A stretch of DNA of 38,626 bases from Clostridia bacterium. Lineage in GTDB: Bacteria; Bacillota; Clostridia; Christensenellales; Pumilibacteraceae. Positions 10,124 through 19,350 of this stretch are shown here, piece by piece; the stretch's first letter is position 1; the number at the start of each line of letters is the position of its first letter. The stretch covers positions 1-38,626 of the forward strand of contig JAAWAB010000006.1 in assembly GCA_022791915.1 (NCBI GenBank). The letters are read 5' to 3'. The translations under genes were made by a program, and so were the position numbers. The notes beneath the pieces were generated by a model. The model searched no databases and had not been told where the DNA came from. It worked only from the letters and a program-made list of their open reading frames with translations.

Positions 10124-12226
10124 ATGAGAAGTTTCGATTTCGACAACAAAGGATTTTTAATCGACGGCAAACGAGATTTTTTGGTGGGCGGAGAAATCGC
10201 GCAGTTCCGCGTGCCCAAATCGGAGTGGCGGAACAGAATGAAACTGTTCAAAAAAGCGGGCGGTAACGCGCTTACCACGTCGGTGCCCTGGATTGTTCAC
10301 GAACCGCAGGAAGGGAATATCGTGTTCGACGGCGCCGACTACCGCGATTTGAAAACGTATTTAACCGTTGCGCGCGAAGAAGGACTGTTTGTGTATTTGC
10401 GCCCCGGTCCGCTCGTGTATACCGAACTGATTAACGGCGGTATTCCGCCCTGGTTGTTTGAAAAATATCCGCAGGTGAAAGCGTGCGCCGCAAACGGAAC
10501 GCCGATTGAACAACTTTCGTATATGCACCCGTTGGCGCTGGAAAAATTCGCACGGTTTTACCGCGCGTTTGCTCGCGAAATCAAACCGTTTTTATTGTCG
10601 CAAGGCGGACCGGTGGCAATGATTCAGCTCGATAACGAACTGGCGGGAATTCATACCTGGAACGGCATACTCGACTATAATCCCGAAACCATGGGGTTTT
10701 TCCGCCAAGACGGACTGTATCCGTGTTTTATGCGGGATAGATACGGCAATATCGCCGCCGTGAACGCCGCCTACGGAACGGAATATCGGGATTTTACGCA
10801 AATCGACCCGCGCGCGTTTTCCTTAACGGGCAATGCGCGCGCCTGTGCGGAAAAAGATTATCACGATTTTTATTGCAATCATCTTGCCGTTTATGCCTGC
10901 ACGCTGCTTACTATGTTGCGCGAAAACGGAATCGACGCGCCTGTTACGGCAAACGCCGCCAATGCGTATCTGCTCAATTTTTTACCCGAGTTGGCACACG
11001 AAATGCAGAAAGAAAAGTTTTTCATCGGGTTCGACGATTACTACGGGTTAGACGTGCAGTGGGCGAATTTTCACCCCACGCCCAAGTGGTACATGAAAAC
11101 GCTGTATGCGGCGGACGCCATGCGCGCCATGGGGTATCCGTATACCGTGCTCGAAATGCAGCTCGGTTCGTATGCCGATATTCCGCCCGTGTTGCCCGAA
11201 GATTTGCACCAGTGGTATATGCTCAATTTGGCGCTCGGCATGAAGGGCGTGAGTTACTATATTTTTGCGGGCGGCGCCAATCCGCCCGATACGGGGCTGA
11301 CGACCGACGTATATGATTTTCAGGCGCCCGTAGCGGCGGACGGCTCGGTGCGTAAAAGTTATACGGTACTCCGTAAATTCCACCGTTTTTTGCGTGAGCA
11401 CGAGTGGCTTTTGAACGCCGAACGCGTTTCGTCCGTGCAGGTGGGCGTAGAGTGGCAGACCATGCGCGGCAACGATTACGCCAAACATGCGGGCGTGCCC
11501 AACACGCTGCAAGCCGAAGACCGCATGATTACCTGCCTTTCGTTTTCGCTGTTTTCGTCGGGATATTCGCATGCGTTTGTGGAACTTACGGGCGATTTGG
11601 ATATACGAAAACCGCTTGTCATTCTGTCGCCCGACACCATGAGCGGAAAGGCGCAGAAAAACGTGGCGGATTTCATCGAGCGGGGCGGCAACGTCTACAT
11701 TTTAGGCACGTTGCCTTCTCTGAACGAAAACTTTGCGCCCGATACCACCCTGCGCGACTATCTCGGCGATATTGCCGAACAACCCAATCCGTCCGTTAAT
11801 CCCGTTACGCTTTTGAACGGAAAACGGGTGTATTACGTTTCCTGCCCCAAAATGCTCACGCGCATACCCGACGGTGCCCGAGTGTATGCCACCGACGGCG
11901 ATGGAAAATATACGCTCGGATTTTCGTGTAAAAAGGGGAAAGGTAAGGTCGTCTATTTGGGCGGACAGTGGAAAACCACCGACGCCGTACAGGTGCGCGC
12001 GCTGGAAGAAGTGCTTGCCGATTTGGGTGCCGCGCCGTGCGTGGAACATGATAACCCGAGCGTGTATGCCACCATGCTCACCGACGGAGAGCGTACCGCC
12101 GTATTTCTTATGAATCTGTATACGGGCAAGCAAACGTCTGCCGTGCGGGTGCATTGCGGCGATACGGTTGTCGATTTGGGTACGGTTACGCTTGCGCCGT
12201 GCGAAGTAAAATATATTGAACCGTAA
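10124..12226 (+). CDS. GH35 beta-galactosidase
   Basis: 700 residues. GH35 retaining glycosidases remove terminal beta-galactose. The N-terminal TIM barrel is clear: FLVGGEIAQFRVP, KAGGNALTTSVPWIVHEP, FVYLRPGPLVYTE and GGIPPWL. The acid/base is Glu172 in IQLDNELAG and the likely nucleophile is Glu344 in VLEMQLGSY. The C-terminal half (about 470-700) looks like a GATase-like/beta-sandwich region seen in long GH35 members. There is no signal peptide, so it should act on imported sugar in the cytoplasm. GGGTAGG precedes the ATG by eight bases; an ATG five bases earlier is out of frame and stops at once. First gene of a three-gene unit, divergent from rhaA. Exact linkage specificity (beta-1,3, beta-1,4, beta-1,6) cannot be read from sequence. 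Confidence 0.9.
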   Translation: MRSFDFDNKGFLIDGKRDFLVGGEIAQFRVPKSEWRNRMKLFKKAGGNALTTSVPWIVHEPQEGNIVFDGADYRDLKTYLTVAREEGLFVYLRPGPLVYTELINGGIPPWLFEKYPQVKACAANGTPIEQLSYMHPLALEKFARFYRAFAREIKPFLLSQGGPVAMIQLDNELAGIHTWNGILDYNPETMGFFRQDGLYPCFMRDRYGNIAAVNAAYGTEYRDFTQIDPRAFSLTGNARACAEKDYHDFYCNHLAVYACTLLTMLRENGIDAPVTANAANAYLLNFLPELAHEMQKEKFFIGFDDYYGLDVQWANFHPTPKWYMKTLYAADAMRAMGYPYTVLEMQLGSYADIPPVLPEDLHQWYMLNLALGMKGVSYYIFAGGANPPDTGLTTDVYDFQAPVAADGSVRKSYTVLRKFHRFLREHEWLLNAERVSSVQVGVEWQTMRGNDYAKHAGVPNTLQAEDRMITCLSFSLFSSGYSHAFVELTGDLDIRKPLVILSPDTMSGKAQKNVADFIERGGNVYILGTLPSLNENFAPDTTLRDYLGDIAEQPNPSVNPVTLLNGKRVYYVSCPKMLTRIPDGARVYATDGDGKYTLGFSCKKGKGKVVYLGGQWKTTDAVQVRALEEVLADLGAAPCVEHDNPSVYATMLTDGERTAVFLMNLYTGKQTSAVRVHCGDTVVDLGTVTLAPCEVKYIEP

Positions 12227-12233
12227 ATTAAGA

Positions 12234-12269
12234 AACGGAAAAACGACAAGTTGTCGGTTGTGTTCCGTT
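12234..12269 (+). other. Two-tier hairpin between GH35 and GH20 genes
   Basis: Outer arms AACGGAA (12234-12240) and TTCCGTT (12263-12269) enclose an inner CGACAA/TTGTCG stem (12244-12256). No T tract follows, so it is more likely a message-stability element than a terminator. Confidence 0.45.
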
Positions 12270-12299
12270 ATAACAAAATAAAAGAAAAAGGGGTAAGGT

Positions 12300-13901
12300 A
12301 TGAAAAATTTAGGCATTATGGTAGACTGTTCGCGGGACGCCTGCTACAAGCCCGACGCGGTGGAAAAATTCACCGATATCGTGGCAAAAATGGGATATAA
12401 CATGCTAATGCTGTATACCGAAGATACCTATTCGCTCGAAGGCGAACCGTATTTCGGCTACATGCGCGGGCGATATACGAACGACGAATGGAAACGTATG
12501 GACGCCTATGCAAAGAGCCGCGGAGTGGAACTGGTGCCGTGCATCCAAACGCTGGCGCATTTGAGCGCCGTCACTCGTTGGCAGACCTACGGCGAAACGT
12601 GCGTAGACGACCACGATATTTTGCTCGTCGACCAACCCGAAACGTATGCGCTCATCGAAAAAATGTTCGCCTGGGCGGCAGAGTGCTTTACGTCCCGACG
12701 CATTCATATCGGCATGGACGAGGCATATTCGGTAGGACTCGGGCGGTATCTCGATTTGCACGGCTACCGTCCCCGTTTCGAGATTTTGCGTAACCATTTG
12801 CGGCATATCGGAAAAATTGCCGCGCGTTACGGATTTACTTGTATATTGTGGTCGGATATGTTCGTCAAAACGGCGAACGGCGGCAAGTACTACCCCGAAA
12901 CGTTTGAAATGACCCCCGAAATCATCAACGCCGTGCCGCCCGAAATGCAACTGGTGTATTGGGACTACGACCATACCGAACGGGCGCACTACGAGAAAAT
13001 GCTGGACGGGCACGCCCGCTTTCATAACGAAATCTGGTTTTCGGGCGCGGTGTGGTCTTGTTTGGGCTTTACGCCGCACAACGATTTTTCGAGCAAGGCG
13101 GCAACGCAGTCCATTGCCGCTTGCCGCAATAAGGGAATCGAAAACGTGCTTGTCACGTCCTGGAAAGACGACGGCGCCGAAAGTTCGCTGTTTTCGGTGT
13201 TGCCTTCGCTGGCTTTTGTTTCCGCCTGCGCGCGTGGCGAAGGTACAAAAGAACATGCGGCGGAAATCTTTTCCGCCGCCACGGGTGAACGTTACGAAGA
13301 TTTCTTGCTTGCCGACCTGCCCGATTGGGTAGACGGCGAACCGAAACTGAATAACCCCGTAAAATACGGGTTGTATAACGACCCGTTTTTGGGGCTACTC
13401 GATTATCACGTCAACGAAAATCGCGGCGTATTTTTCGCCGACGCCGCAGAAAAACTGCAAGCGCGGGCGCAAAACGGCGCGTTCGGGTATCTGTTCGATA
13501 CGCTTGCAAAAGCATGTGCCGTTATGGAATACAAATACGATTTGGGAATCCGCACCCGCAAGGCGTACCGTGCCCGCAATATGGAGGAACTGCGCTTGTT
13601 GGCGGAAACAATCTATCCCGAAACGGCGCGTCGCGTGGAAAATCTGTATAACGCATTTCGCACACAGTGGGAAAAGGAATGCAAGCATAATGGATTCGAA
13701 GTGCACGATATCCGTTTGGGCGGGTTGATTCGCAGATTAACCCATTGCGGCGAATTATTGAGCGATTTCGTTGCGGGAAAAATCGATACAATCCATCCGC
13801 TCGAAGAAGATACCTTGCCGTTTGTAAAAGACAAAGAGCGTGGCGAAGGACTTTTATACAGTATCTGGACGAATACTGCCATGACCAAACCGTGGAACTG
13901 A
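12300..13901 (+). CDS. GH20 beta-N-acetylhexosaminidase
   Basis: 533 residues. GH20 enzymes release terminal beta-GlcNAc or GalNAc by substrate-assisted catalysis. The catalytic Asp-Glu pair is visible as D140-E141 in RRIHIGMDEAYSVGLGRY. It is preceded by the barrel strands MGYNMLMLYTEDTY and VELVPCIQTLAHLSA, and followed by CILWSDMFVK, LVYWDYDH and VLVTSWKDDGAE. The protein starts directly in the barrel, without the usual GH20b N-terminal domain. A helical C-terminal extension spans about 350-533, typical of the short cytoplasmic GH20 group. No signal peptide. The run AAAAAGGGGTAAGG precedes the ATG. It lies between a GH35 and an isomerase-like gene, which suggests removal of Gal then HexNAc from imported oligosaccharides. 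The exact substrate is inference. Confidence 0.88.
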   Translation: MKNLGIMVDCSRDACYKPDAVEKFTDIVAKMGYNMLMLYTEDTYSLEGEPYFGYMRGRYTNDEWKRMDAYAKSRGVELVPCIQTLAHLSAVTRWQTYGETCVDDHDILLVDQPETYALIEKMFAWAAECFTSRRIHIGMDEAYSVGLGRYLDLHGYRPRFEILRNHLRHIGKIAARYGFTCILWSDMFVKTANGGKYYPETFEMTPEIINAVPPEMQLVYWDYDHTERAHYEKMLDGHARFHNEIWFSGAVWSCLGFTPHNDFSSKAATQSIAACRNKGIENVLVTSWKDDGAESSLFSVLPSLAFVSACARGEGTKEHAAEIFSAATGERYEDFLLADLPDWVDGEPKLNNPVKYGLYNDPFLGLLDYHVNENRGVFFADAAEKLQARAQNGAFGYLFDTLAKACAVMEYKYDLGIRTRKAYRARNMEELRLLAETIYPETARRVENLYNAFRTQWEKECKHNGFEVHDIRLGGLIRRLTHCGELLSDFVAGKIDTIHPLEEDTLPFVKDKERGEGLLYSIWTNTAMTKPWN

Positions 13902-13917
13902 AAAGGAGAAAAAGAAA

Positions 13918-15414
13918 ATGCGTGCGCAAAAGACCAAAATCGGATTGTATTCGTGCGGCAACAAATCGTACTGGAATCAGTTTCCCGCTCTGCGCGAGCG
14001 TCTGATTGCATACGGAAAGCATATCGAAAAGCGAATGGCGCAACTTGCCGACGTGCAGGTGTGTAACTTCGGCATGGTGGATAGTTTCGAGCGCGGCGAA
14101 GATGCGGGCGCGTATTTTGCCCGCGAAGGGGTGGAAATGATTTTCTGCCATGTGGCAACCTACTCGCCGTCGTCCAACGTGTTGCCCGTGCACCGCGCTT
14201 GTAAGGCAAAAACAGTGGTGCTCAATTTGCAACCGTGCGTTAAAATCAACTATGCGCAAACCGATACGGGCGAGTGGTTGGCGCATTGCAACGCCTGTGC
14301 GGTGCCCGAAGTATGCAATATGCTTGCGCGCGGCAATACCGATTACACCGTTATCAACGGACTTTTGGGACTTACGCAAACGCCCGAATGTTCGCTTGCC
14401 GACGAGCGAACGGCAGACCGCCCCGAAGCCATAGCGGCATATAAAGAAATCGCCGAATGGTTACGCGCTGCCGACGCCGTAAAAAAACTGCGCGGCAGTC
14501 GGTTCGGTTTTTTGGGCAATTATTACGACGGCATGCTCGATATGTACAGCGATTTCACGCTGTTATCGCATGCGTTCGGAATCGACGTTAAAATTCTCGA
14601 AATGTGCGACGTTAAGCGCAATTTGCAAAAGGTTACGCCCGCGCAGGAAGAAAACAAACGCAAAGAGATTCTTTCCATGTTCCGTTTAGACGGAAACGCG
14701 TCGGCGGCGCAGGAAGTGCGTCGCCCCACCGAAGAACAACTGAAATGGTCGGCGCAAGTCGCGTGCGCCGAGCAGAATCTTGTGAACGAATACGCGCTCG
14801 ACGCACTTGCGTATTACTATCACGGCGCCCAAGGCGGCGAATACGAGCAAATTCAAAGCGCGTTTATCGTGGGCAATTCTCTGCTTACGGCAAAGCATGT
14901 GCCTTGCGCGGGCGAAGCGGATATAAAAACGGCAATCGCCATGAAAATCAGCGATATTTTAGGCGTGGGCGGCAGTTTTTGCGAAATCGTTACGTCCGAC
15001 TACGAACAGGGAACCATTTTGCTCGGGCACGACGGACCGTTCCATATCGGCATTGCCGAGGGCGCACCCGTTCTGCGCGGTATGGACGTGTATCACGGCA
15101 AGCAGGGCACGGGCATTTCGGTGGAAGCCAAAGTGCGCAAAGGGGACGTCAGCACGCTGGCGTTTGCGCAAACGGGCGACGGAAAAGTGCGCATGATTGT
15201 GTCCGAAGGGGTTGCCACAAACGGCGAAATCATGCGGATAGGCAACACGCAAACGCACGTAAAGTTTCCGCTTTTGCCTGACGCCTATATGGACGAGTGG
15301 TTCCGCGCGGCGCCTACGCACCATTTTGCGCTGTCGGTGGGCAAAAACGCATCGGTGTTCCGTAAAATCGCCGCCCTTCTCGGTATGGAATGCGTATCGG
15401 TGGGCACTCGGTAA
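13918..15414 (+). CDS. L-fucose/L-arabinose isomerase-family protein
   Basis: 498 residues. Fucose/arabinose isomerase-fold proteins convert aldoses to ketoses with a metal. Family-like features: an N-terminal Rossmann-type half (KTKIGLYSCGNKSYWNQFP, VEMIFCHVATYSPSSNVLPV), a middle domain, and a C-terminal half with CAGEADIKTAIAMKI (Glu333, placed like the AraA metal-ligand Glu), GHDGPFHIGIAEG (His376 region) and YHGKQGTGISVEAKVRKGDVSTLAF. The lattermost pattern is common in the uncharacterised isomerase group found beside glycosidases. Which sugar it acts on is not visible; fucose or a related sugar is a guess from context. AAGGAG lies 10 bases before the ATG and the gene is 16 bp after the GH20 gene. 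It meets the AraC gene tail to tail with only 6 bp between and no separate terminator. Confidence 0.78.
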   Translation: MRAQKTKIGLYSCGNKSYWNQFPALRERLIAYGKHIEKRMAQLADVQVCNFGMVDSFERGEDAGAYFAREGVEMIFCHVATYSPSSNVLPVHRACKAKTVVLNLQPCVKINYAQTDTGEWLAHCNACAVPEVCNMLARGNTDYTVINGLLGLTQTPECSLADERTADRPEAIAAYKEIAEWLRAADAVKKLRGSRFGFLGNYYDGMLDMYSDFTLLSHAFGIDVKILEMCDVKRNLQKVTPAQEENKRKEILSMFRLDGNASAAQEVRRPTEEQLKWSAQVACAEQNLVNEYALDALAYYYHGAQGGEYEQIQSAFIVGNSLLTAKHVPCAGEADIKTAIAMKISDILGVGGSFCEIVTSDYEQGTILLGHDGPFHIGIAEGAPVLRGMDVYHGKQGTGISVEAKVRKGDVSTLAFAQTGDGKVRMIVSEGVATNGEIMRIGNTQTHVKFPLLPDAYMDEWFRAAPTHHFALSVGKNASVFRKIAALLGMECVSVGTR

Positions 15415-15420
15415 AAAGTT

Positions 15421-16269
15421 TTACGTTGTTTCGTCGTTTTGCTTGCGGTATTCGCCCGGCGTTACGCCGAACCGCTTTTTGAAAATATGGTTGAAGTGGC
15501 TCAAACTGGATATCCCGATGTCGTTGGATATATCCAGAACAAGCCGTTTGGTAAGCCGCAACTGATTGGCGGCATACTCCAATTTTACGTACTGAAAATA
15601 GTCTTGCATGGTCATGCCCGTGCTCTTGCGAAAGAGTCTGGTTAGTTGCATATAACTGTAATTGCACTCGGCTGCTATCTCCGAAATGGGGCAGCCGAGA
15701 TATTTTTTGGAATTGAGTTTGGTAACGATTTCGTTGATTTCGGGCGGCAGACCGAGCATGCCGTCCGCTTCGCCGTAAATTTCCCGATAGCATAAACTCG
15801 TTATTAAAAACACGGCGGTGCGCAGCATTACCAGATTGTGCTCGGTGTTCGTGTTCCATAAAAGCGTGGATAAAAAGTTGTTGAGCACCGAAACCGACGA
15901 ATCGTCGTGCAAATGTTTGGTGATGGGCGCCGACTTTTCGAGTAGCCCATATAACCGCTCGTCTACCGTGCCCAAAAGTTCGCGCAGTTTTTCGCATGTA
16001 ACTTTCACGTTCAGGTGCGTGGGCGCTTTGTTGGGATTGTATTTAGAGGGGAGCGCGCGCAAAAGGTGCTCGTCTTGCGGCTTTACAATCACAATCGAGT
16101 TGGCATATACCGTGTCGGTGTTGCCGTTCACTTGGTGCGAAATATCGTGGCGCACAAAGTCGAATTCCCAGTAATCGTGCGTGTGCAGAAACGGAAATTC
16201 GTAGTCGCAGTTGAATCCGAACCCGTGCGGAAAGTATTCCAGCTGGTTTTGCGCTTTGAGTTTCAGCAT
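15421..16269 (-). CDS. AraC-family transcriptional regulator
   Basis: 282 residues. The N-terminal half is a cupin-type sensing domain (HTHDYWEFDFVRH, later ANSIVIVKPQDEHLLRA). The C-terminal 95 residues hold the two AraC helix-turn-helix units: ISEIAAECNYSYMQLTRLFRKSTG and VLDISNDIGISSLSHFNHIFKK, ending RFGVTPGEYRKQ. AGGAG stands nine bases before the ATG at 16269; an upstream in-frame start would add 18 residues and overlaps the promoter -10. It is transcribed divergently from the eleven-gene glycan unit that starts at 16451 and convergently with the GH35 unit. A sugar-responsive activator of one or both units is the natural reading. The ligand is unknown. Confidence 0.92.
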   Translation of the reverse strand: MLKLKAQNQLEYFPHGFGFNCDYEFPFLHTHDYWEFDFVRHDISHQVNGNTDTVYANSIVIVKPQDEHLLRALPSKYNPNKAPTHLNVKVTCEKLRELLGTVDERLYGLLEKSAPITKHLHDDSSVSVLNNFLSTLLWNTNTEHNLVMLRTAVFLITSLCYREIYGEADGMLGLPPEINEIVTKLNSKKYLGCPISEIAAECNYSYMQLTRLFRKSTGMTMQDYFQYVKLEYAANQLRLTKRLVLDISNDIGISSLSHFNHIFKKRFGVTPGEYRKQNDETT

Positions 16270-16293
16270 GCCGTTTTTCTCCTTTCTGTGGCT

Positions 16294-16323
16294 ATAATAA
16301 CCCCCGAAAAGGGCAAAAGTCAA
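16294..16323 (-). promoter_or_regulatory. Sigma-A promoter of the AraC-family gene
   Basis: On the minus strand TTGACT (16323-16318), an 18-bp spacer and TATTAT (16299-16294), 25 bp before the start codon. Confidence 0.7.
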
Positions 16324-16337
16324 GCGTTTTTCGGGGG
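16301..16337. promoter_or_regulatory. 10-bp inverted repeat around the AraC-gene -35
   Basis: CCCCCGAAAA (16301-16310) and TTTTCGGGGG (16328-16337) are perfect inverted arms separated by 17 bp. The -35 hexamer lies in the loop and the left arm fills most of the spacer. This is a good position for an operator, or for a fold-back hairpin in an opposing transcript. Confidence 0.45.
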
Positions 16338-16341
16338 GGGG
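16333..16341. repeat. Nine-G homopolymer between divergent promoters
   Basis: Nine consecutive G bases lie between the AraC-gene promoter and the promoters of the 16451 gene unit, partly inside the right arm of the inverted repeat. Such tracts are prone to length change by replication slippage. Confidence 0.85.
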
Positions 16342-16363
16342 CGTTTTGATAAAATGGAAAACA

Positions 16364-16427
16364 TGTTATAAAAGCACCTATTTATGAAAACAAAAGACAA
16401 GAACATAAAGCCGTGCCGTGCTACAAT
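16364..16427 (+). promoter_or_regulatory. Two candidate extended -10 promoters of the eleven-gene glycan unit
   Basis: TGTTATAAA (16364-16372) with a TTGATA-like -35 at 16346-16351 but a short 15-bp spacer, and TGCTACAAT (16419-16427) without a good -35. The second would start transcription near 16434, 17 bases before the ATG. Confidence 0.5.
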
Positions 16428-16450
16428 AGAAGTACAAAACGGGGGCGGAT

Positions 16451-18340
16451 ATGGAGATTATCGGCGTTTTCAAAACACATTTCGACTACGGATACACCGA
16501 TTTGGCGAAAAACATTCGCCAAAAGTATCGCACGGATATTATTGCCAAAGTGATAGACGTGTGTTGTAAAACAGAACAAAACGGACCCGATTTGTGCTAC
16601 CGTTGGACGCTTCCCGCTTGGCTTATAATGGATATTTACGATGGCTGTCCGTCGCATATAAAAGACACCTTTGTGCGCTTTGTGCGCGAAGATAAAATCA
16701 CCTGCCACGCCTTGCCGTTTACCGTACATACCGAACTGATGAACGGGCGCGGGCTCGACGATTTGTTCCTTCCCGCTCGGCGGTATTGCCGTACGTTTCG
16801 TAAACCGTTTCCCATAGGGGCGAAAATGACCGACGTGCCCGGACACACTTCGGCGCTCATTGCGCCGCTTGTAAAAGCGGGAGTGCGCTTTTTGCATCTC
16901 GGAAAAAATCCCTATTCGGCGCCGCCCGACGTTCCCTTGCTCTTTTGGTGGGAAGACACAAGCGGCAACCGCATTTTAACCATGTATACCCGTTTTTACG
17001 GCAGCAAGATTTTGCCGCCCAAGGGTTGGAAATATCCCGTGTGGATGGCACTCAATCAAACGGGCGACAACGAAGGCGCGCACAGTCCCGAAGTAATCGA
17101 CGAAATGCGCAAGGCGTTGCCGTCGCGTTACTCTTTCCGAACGGGCAGTATCGACGATTTTGCACGCGAACTGCTTTCATGCGATTTGAGCGACTTGCCC
17201 GTTGTGCGCGGCGAGTTGGGCGACAGCTGGATTCACGGCGCGGGCACATACCCCTGCGTTATGGGAAAATTCCGTAGAGCGCGCTCCGCCTTTTACCGCT
17301 TGTCCGACACGGCAAAGGCGCAGGGAACGGATATCGCAAAGGAAGAAACGGAATTTTGCGACGGAGCGTTGCAGTTTGTGGAACACACGTTCGGCATCAA
17401 TGTGTGCCGTTACATAGGGTACGACCGCGAATACGAAAAACAGGCGTTTTTGCAGGAAAGAAAAACGCGTCCCGAATATGCGTTTGCCGAAAAAAGTTGG
17501 CAGGAACAGCGCGAACGGGTGTATGCGCTCGAACGAATCGTGCAGAGCTTGCAAGACCGCATACCGTTACCGCCGCCGCAACCCGTGCCCGATTCGGGCA
17601 AATATGCGGTTTCGATGGAAAAGGGCGCGCCCGTCATCGTGTTGCCGAGCGGACGCAAAGCAACTTTGCGCTATGAATACAACGTCATGGGCGCCGACAA
17701 ATTGCATTTATTCATGAAAAAGTATTTGGTGCGGTTTTCCGATTGGTCTACGGTGGACTTCGGAAAACTGCGCTATCCCGAAATCGACGACCGCTTGTTT
17801 TGTGCAAAACCCGCACAAAGCAAGCGGGAAAACGGAATGCTTATGTTCACGTATGAATCGGACGCGCGCAGTTATACCGAATTCGGAAACGCCGAACGCT
17901 ACACGCTGTCGCTTACTCCGACCGATGCGGGCGTAGTCGTGCGCCTGTCACTCAAAAACAAACATGCCACTCCCTTTGTGGAAGCGGGAAACATGCTGTT
18001 TTCCGTTCCCGACGCAAAAGGGGAATACATTGTGCAAAAGTGCGGGCGGGAGATAAACGTAAAAACGGACGTCGTGCGCGGCGCAAACCGCACGCTGTGG
18101 GCAATGGACGAATATGCCCGAATCGGCAACGTGAAGTTGCAGAGCATAGACGCGCCGCTCGTGTCGTTCTGCCGCAATCCCATATTGCGGTGGGCGGGCA
18201 ACGGAAAAGAGAGATATGCGCCGTTGTTTGCGGTCAATCTGTTCAACAACCAGTGGGGCACCAATTTCCCGCAGTGGATAGAAGGCGATTTCGATTTTGA
18301 ATTCGTGTTGTCCGAAACGGACGAAAAGGAAAATCAGTAA
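16451..18340 (+). CDS. GH38-like glycoside hydrolase-fold protein (DUF5054 type)
   Basis: 629 residues. The N-terminal 300 residues resemble the GH38 alpha-mannosidase catalytic barrel: VFKTHFDYGYTDLAK has the His10/Asp12 metal pair, KMTDVPGHT places Asp128 where GH38 has its nucleophile/metal Asp, and GELGDSWIHGAGTYP supplies a further His near residue 260. The remainder (about 390-629) reads as a beta-sandwich, as in GH38 relatives. I assign it to the DUF5054 group from memory of the pattern; no activity is proven for it. There is no signal peptide, so it is cytoplasmic. The start has only a G-rich GGGGGCGG as ribosome binding site. First gene of the 16451-33879 unit. If it is a mannosidase, the substrate may contain alpha-mannose; that step is inference. 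Confidence 0.72.
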   Translation: MEIIGVFKTHFDYGYTDLAKNIRQKYRTDIIAKVIDVCCKTEQNGPDLCYRWTLPAWLIMDIYDGCPSHIKDTFVRFVREDKITCHALPFTVHTELMNGRGLDDLFLPARRYCRTFRKPFPIGAKMTDVPGHTSALIAPLVKAGVRFLHLGKNPYSAPPDVPLLFWWEDTSGNRILTMYTRFYGSKILPPKGWKYPVWMALNQTGDNEGAHSPEVIDEMRKALPSRYSFRTGSIDDFARELLSCDLSDLPVVRGELGDSWIHGAGTYPCVMGKFRRARSAFYRLSDTAKAQGTDIAKEETEFCDGALQFVEHTFGINVCRYIGYDREYEKQAFLQERKTRPEYAFAEKSWQEQRERVYALERIVQSLQDRIPLPPPQPVPDSGKYAVSMEKGAPVIVLPSGRKATLRYEYNVMGADKLHLFMKKYLVRFSDWSTVDFGKLRYPEIDDRLFCAKPAQSKRENGMLMFTYESDARSYTEFGNAERYTLSLTPTDAGVVVRLSLKNKHATPFVEAGNMLFSVPDAKGEYIVQKCGREINVKTDVVRGANRTLWAMDEYARIGNVKLQSIDAPLVSFCRNPILRWAGNGKERYAPLFAVNLFNNQWGTNFPQWIEGDFDFEFVLSETDEKENQ

Positions 18341-18354
18341 AAGGAAAACAGACA

Positions 18355-19314
18355 GTGACGGAAAAAAACGTGAAAAGTATCGCAGACTATATTCGGGAAT
18401 ATATGGATTCGCACGAAAAGCCGCAGGGCGGCGTGTTGCGCTTTTACCTGCCCGACGGCAGAGATGTGTATAATTGCTCCACGCCGTTTGAGTACGAAGG
18501 AAAAACGTACATCTGGGGCAGGGTGGAAAAGCGTTCCAAATGGGCAACGTCGGTCACCTTTTTGTTCGAGAAGAAAGACGACGGCACGTATGAGCGCGTA
18601 AAAGATTGCGAATCTTATCCGCTCGAAGACCCCTTTTTCGAGAAGATTGGCGATGAATACATTCTCGGCGGCACCCACGTGGTGAAAGATAAAAAGAGTA
18701 TCAAAACGTATTACGTGTATTTCTACCGCGGCAAAAGCCCGTTTTCGCTCGAATATTTTACCACCGGTCCCGACTACATGAAAGATATTCGCTTAATCGG
18801 ACTGAATAACGGCAAAATCGGCGTGTTTTCCCGCCCGCGGTGCGATAGCATTATGGAACAGTTCGGAACGGTGTCGCAAATCGGCTATACCGAAATAAAC
18901 AGTTTAGACGAACTGGACGCCGACGTGATTGCCCGCGCAACCTATATTCCGGGGTTGTTCGCCGAAAAGGAATGGGGCGGGGTAAACCAGACGGTTGCGC
19001 TCAAAAACGGTTTAATCGGCTTAATCGGGCACCAGGGTTACACGCTATTCCGCGACGGGAAGGAATATCCTATTTACGTGAACACGGCATACGTTTACCA
19101 ACCGTCCGAAAATAAAATCGTGGAAAAGAAGATAATCGGCGTGCGTGCCGACTATCCCGCCACCGACAGCAAGTTGCCCGCACTTGCCTACTGCGCGTTC
19201 ACGTCGGGTATCGTGCATGATTCGGATAACAAGGTGCGGCTGTACAGCGGTTTGGGCGACGCGCACGAAGGGTGGATTCGCATTCCCGACCCGTTTCGGC
19301 TATACAGGCAATAA
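18355..19314 (+). CDS. DUF1861 family protein (five-bladed beta-propeller, GH130-like)
   Basis: 319 residues from a GTG start with AAGGA nine bases upstream. The spaced beta-propeller motifs fit DUF1861: DPFFEKIGDEYILGGTHV, GKIGVFSRPR, QIGYTEINSLDEL, EWGGVNQTVALKNGLIGLIGHQ, then RADYPATDSK and VRLYSGLGDAHEGW at the end. Propellers of this type are related to GH43/GH130 folds, which include mannoside phosphorylases. No biochemical role for this family is known to me. The gene sits 14 bp after the GH38-like gene and 36 bp before the binding protein, and has no signal peptide. It probably processes the imported sugar. Confidence 0.72.
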   Translation: MTEKNVKSIADYIREYMDSHEKPQGGVLRFYLPDGRDVYNCSTPFEYEGKTYIWGRVEKRSKWATSVTFLFEKKDDGTYERVKDCESYPLEDPFFEKIGDEYILGGTHVVKDKKSIKTYYVYFYRGKSPFSLEYFTTGPDYMKDIRLIGLNNGKIGVFSRPRCDSIMEQFGTVSQIGYTEINSLDELDADVIARATYIPGLFAEKEWGGVNQTVALKNGLIGLIGHQGYTLFRDGKEYPIYVNTAYVYQPSENKIVEKKIIGVRADYPATDSKLPALAYCAFTSGIVHDSDNKVRLYSGLGDAHEGWIRIPDPFRLYRQ

Positions 19315-19350
19315 AAAATAAAAAATCCAAAAAAACGGAGGAAAATAGAT

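Noticed and set aside
15411..15424. Small palindrome GTAAAAAGTTTTAC containing both stop codons of the convergent isomerase-like and AraC genes
   Set aside because: The stem is only A/T-rich pairs with a two-base loop and no T tract of its own; it is too weak to call a terminator.
16384..16569. Short open frame starting in the AraC/glycan-unit intergenic region
   Set aside because: It has no ribosome binding site and overlaps the GH38-like gene in another frame, with a basic low-complexity product.
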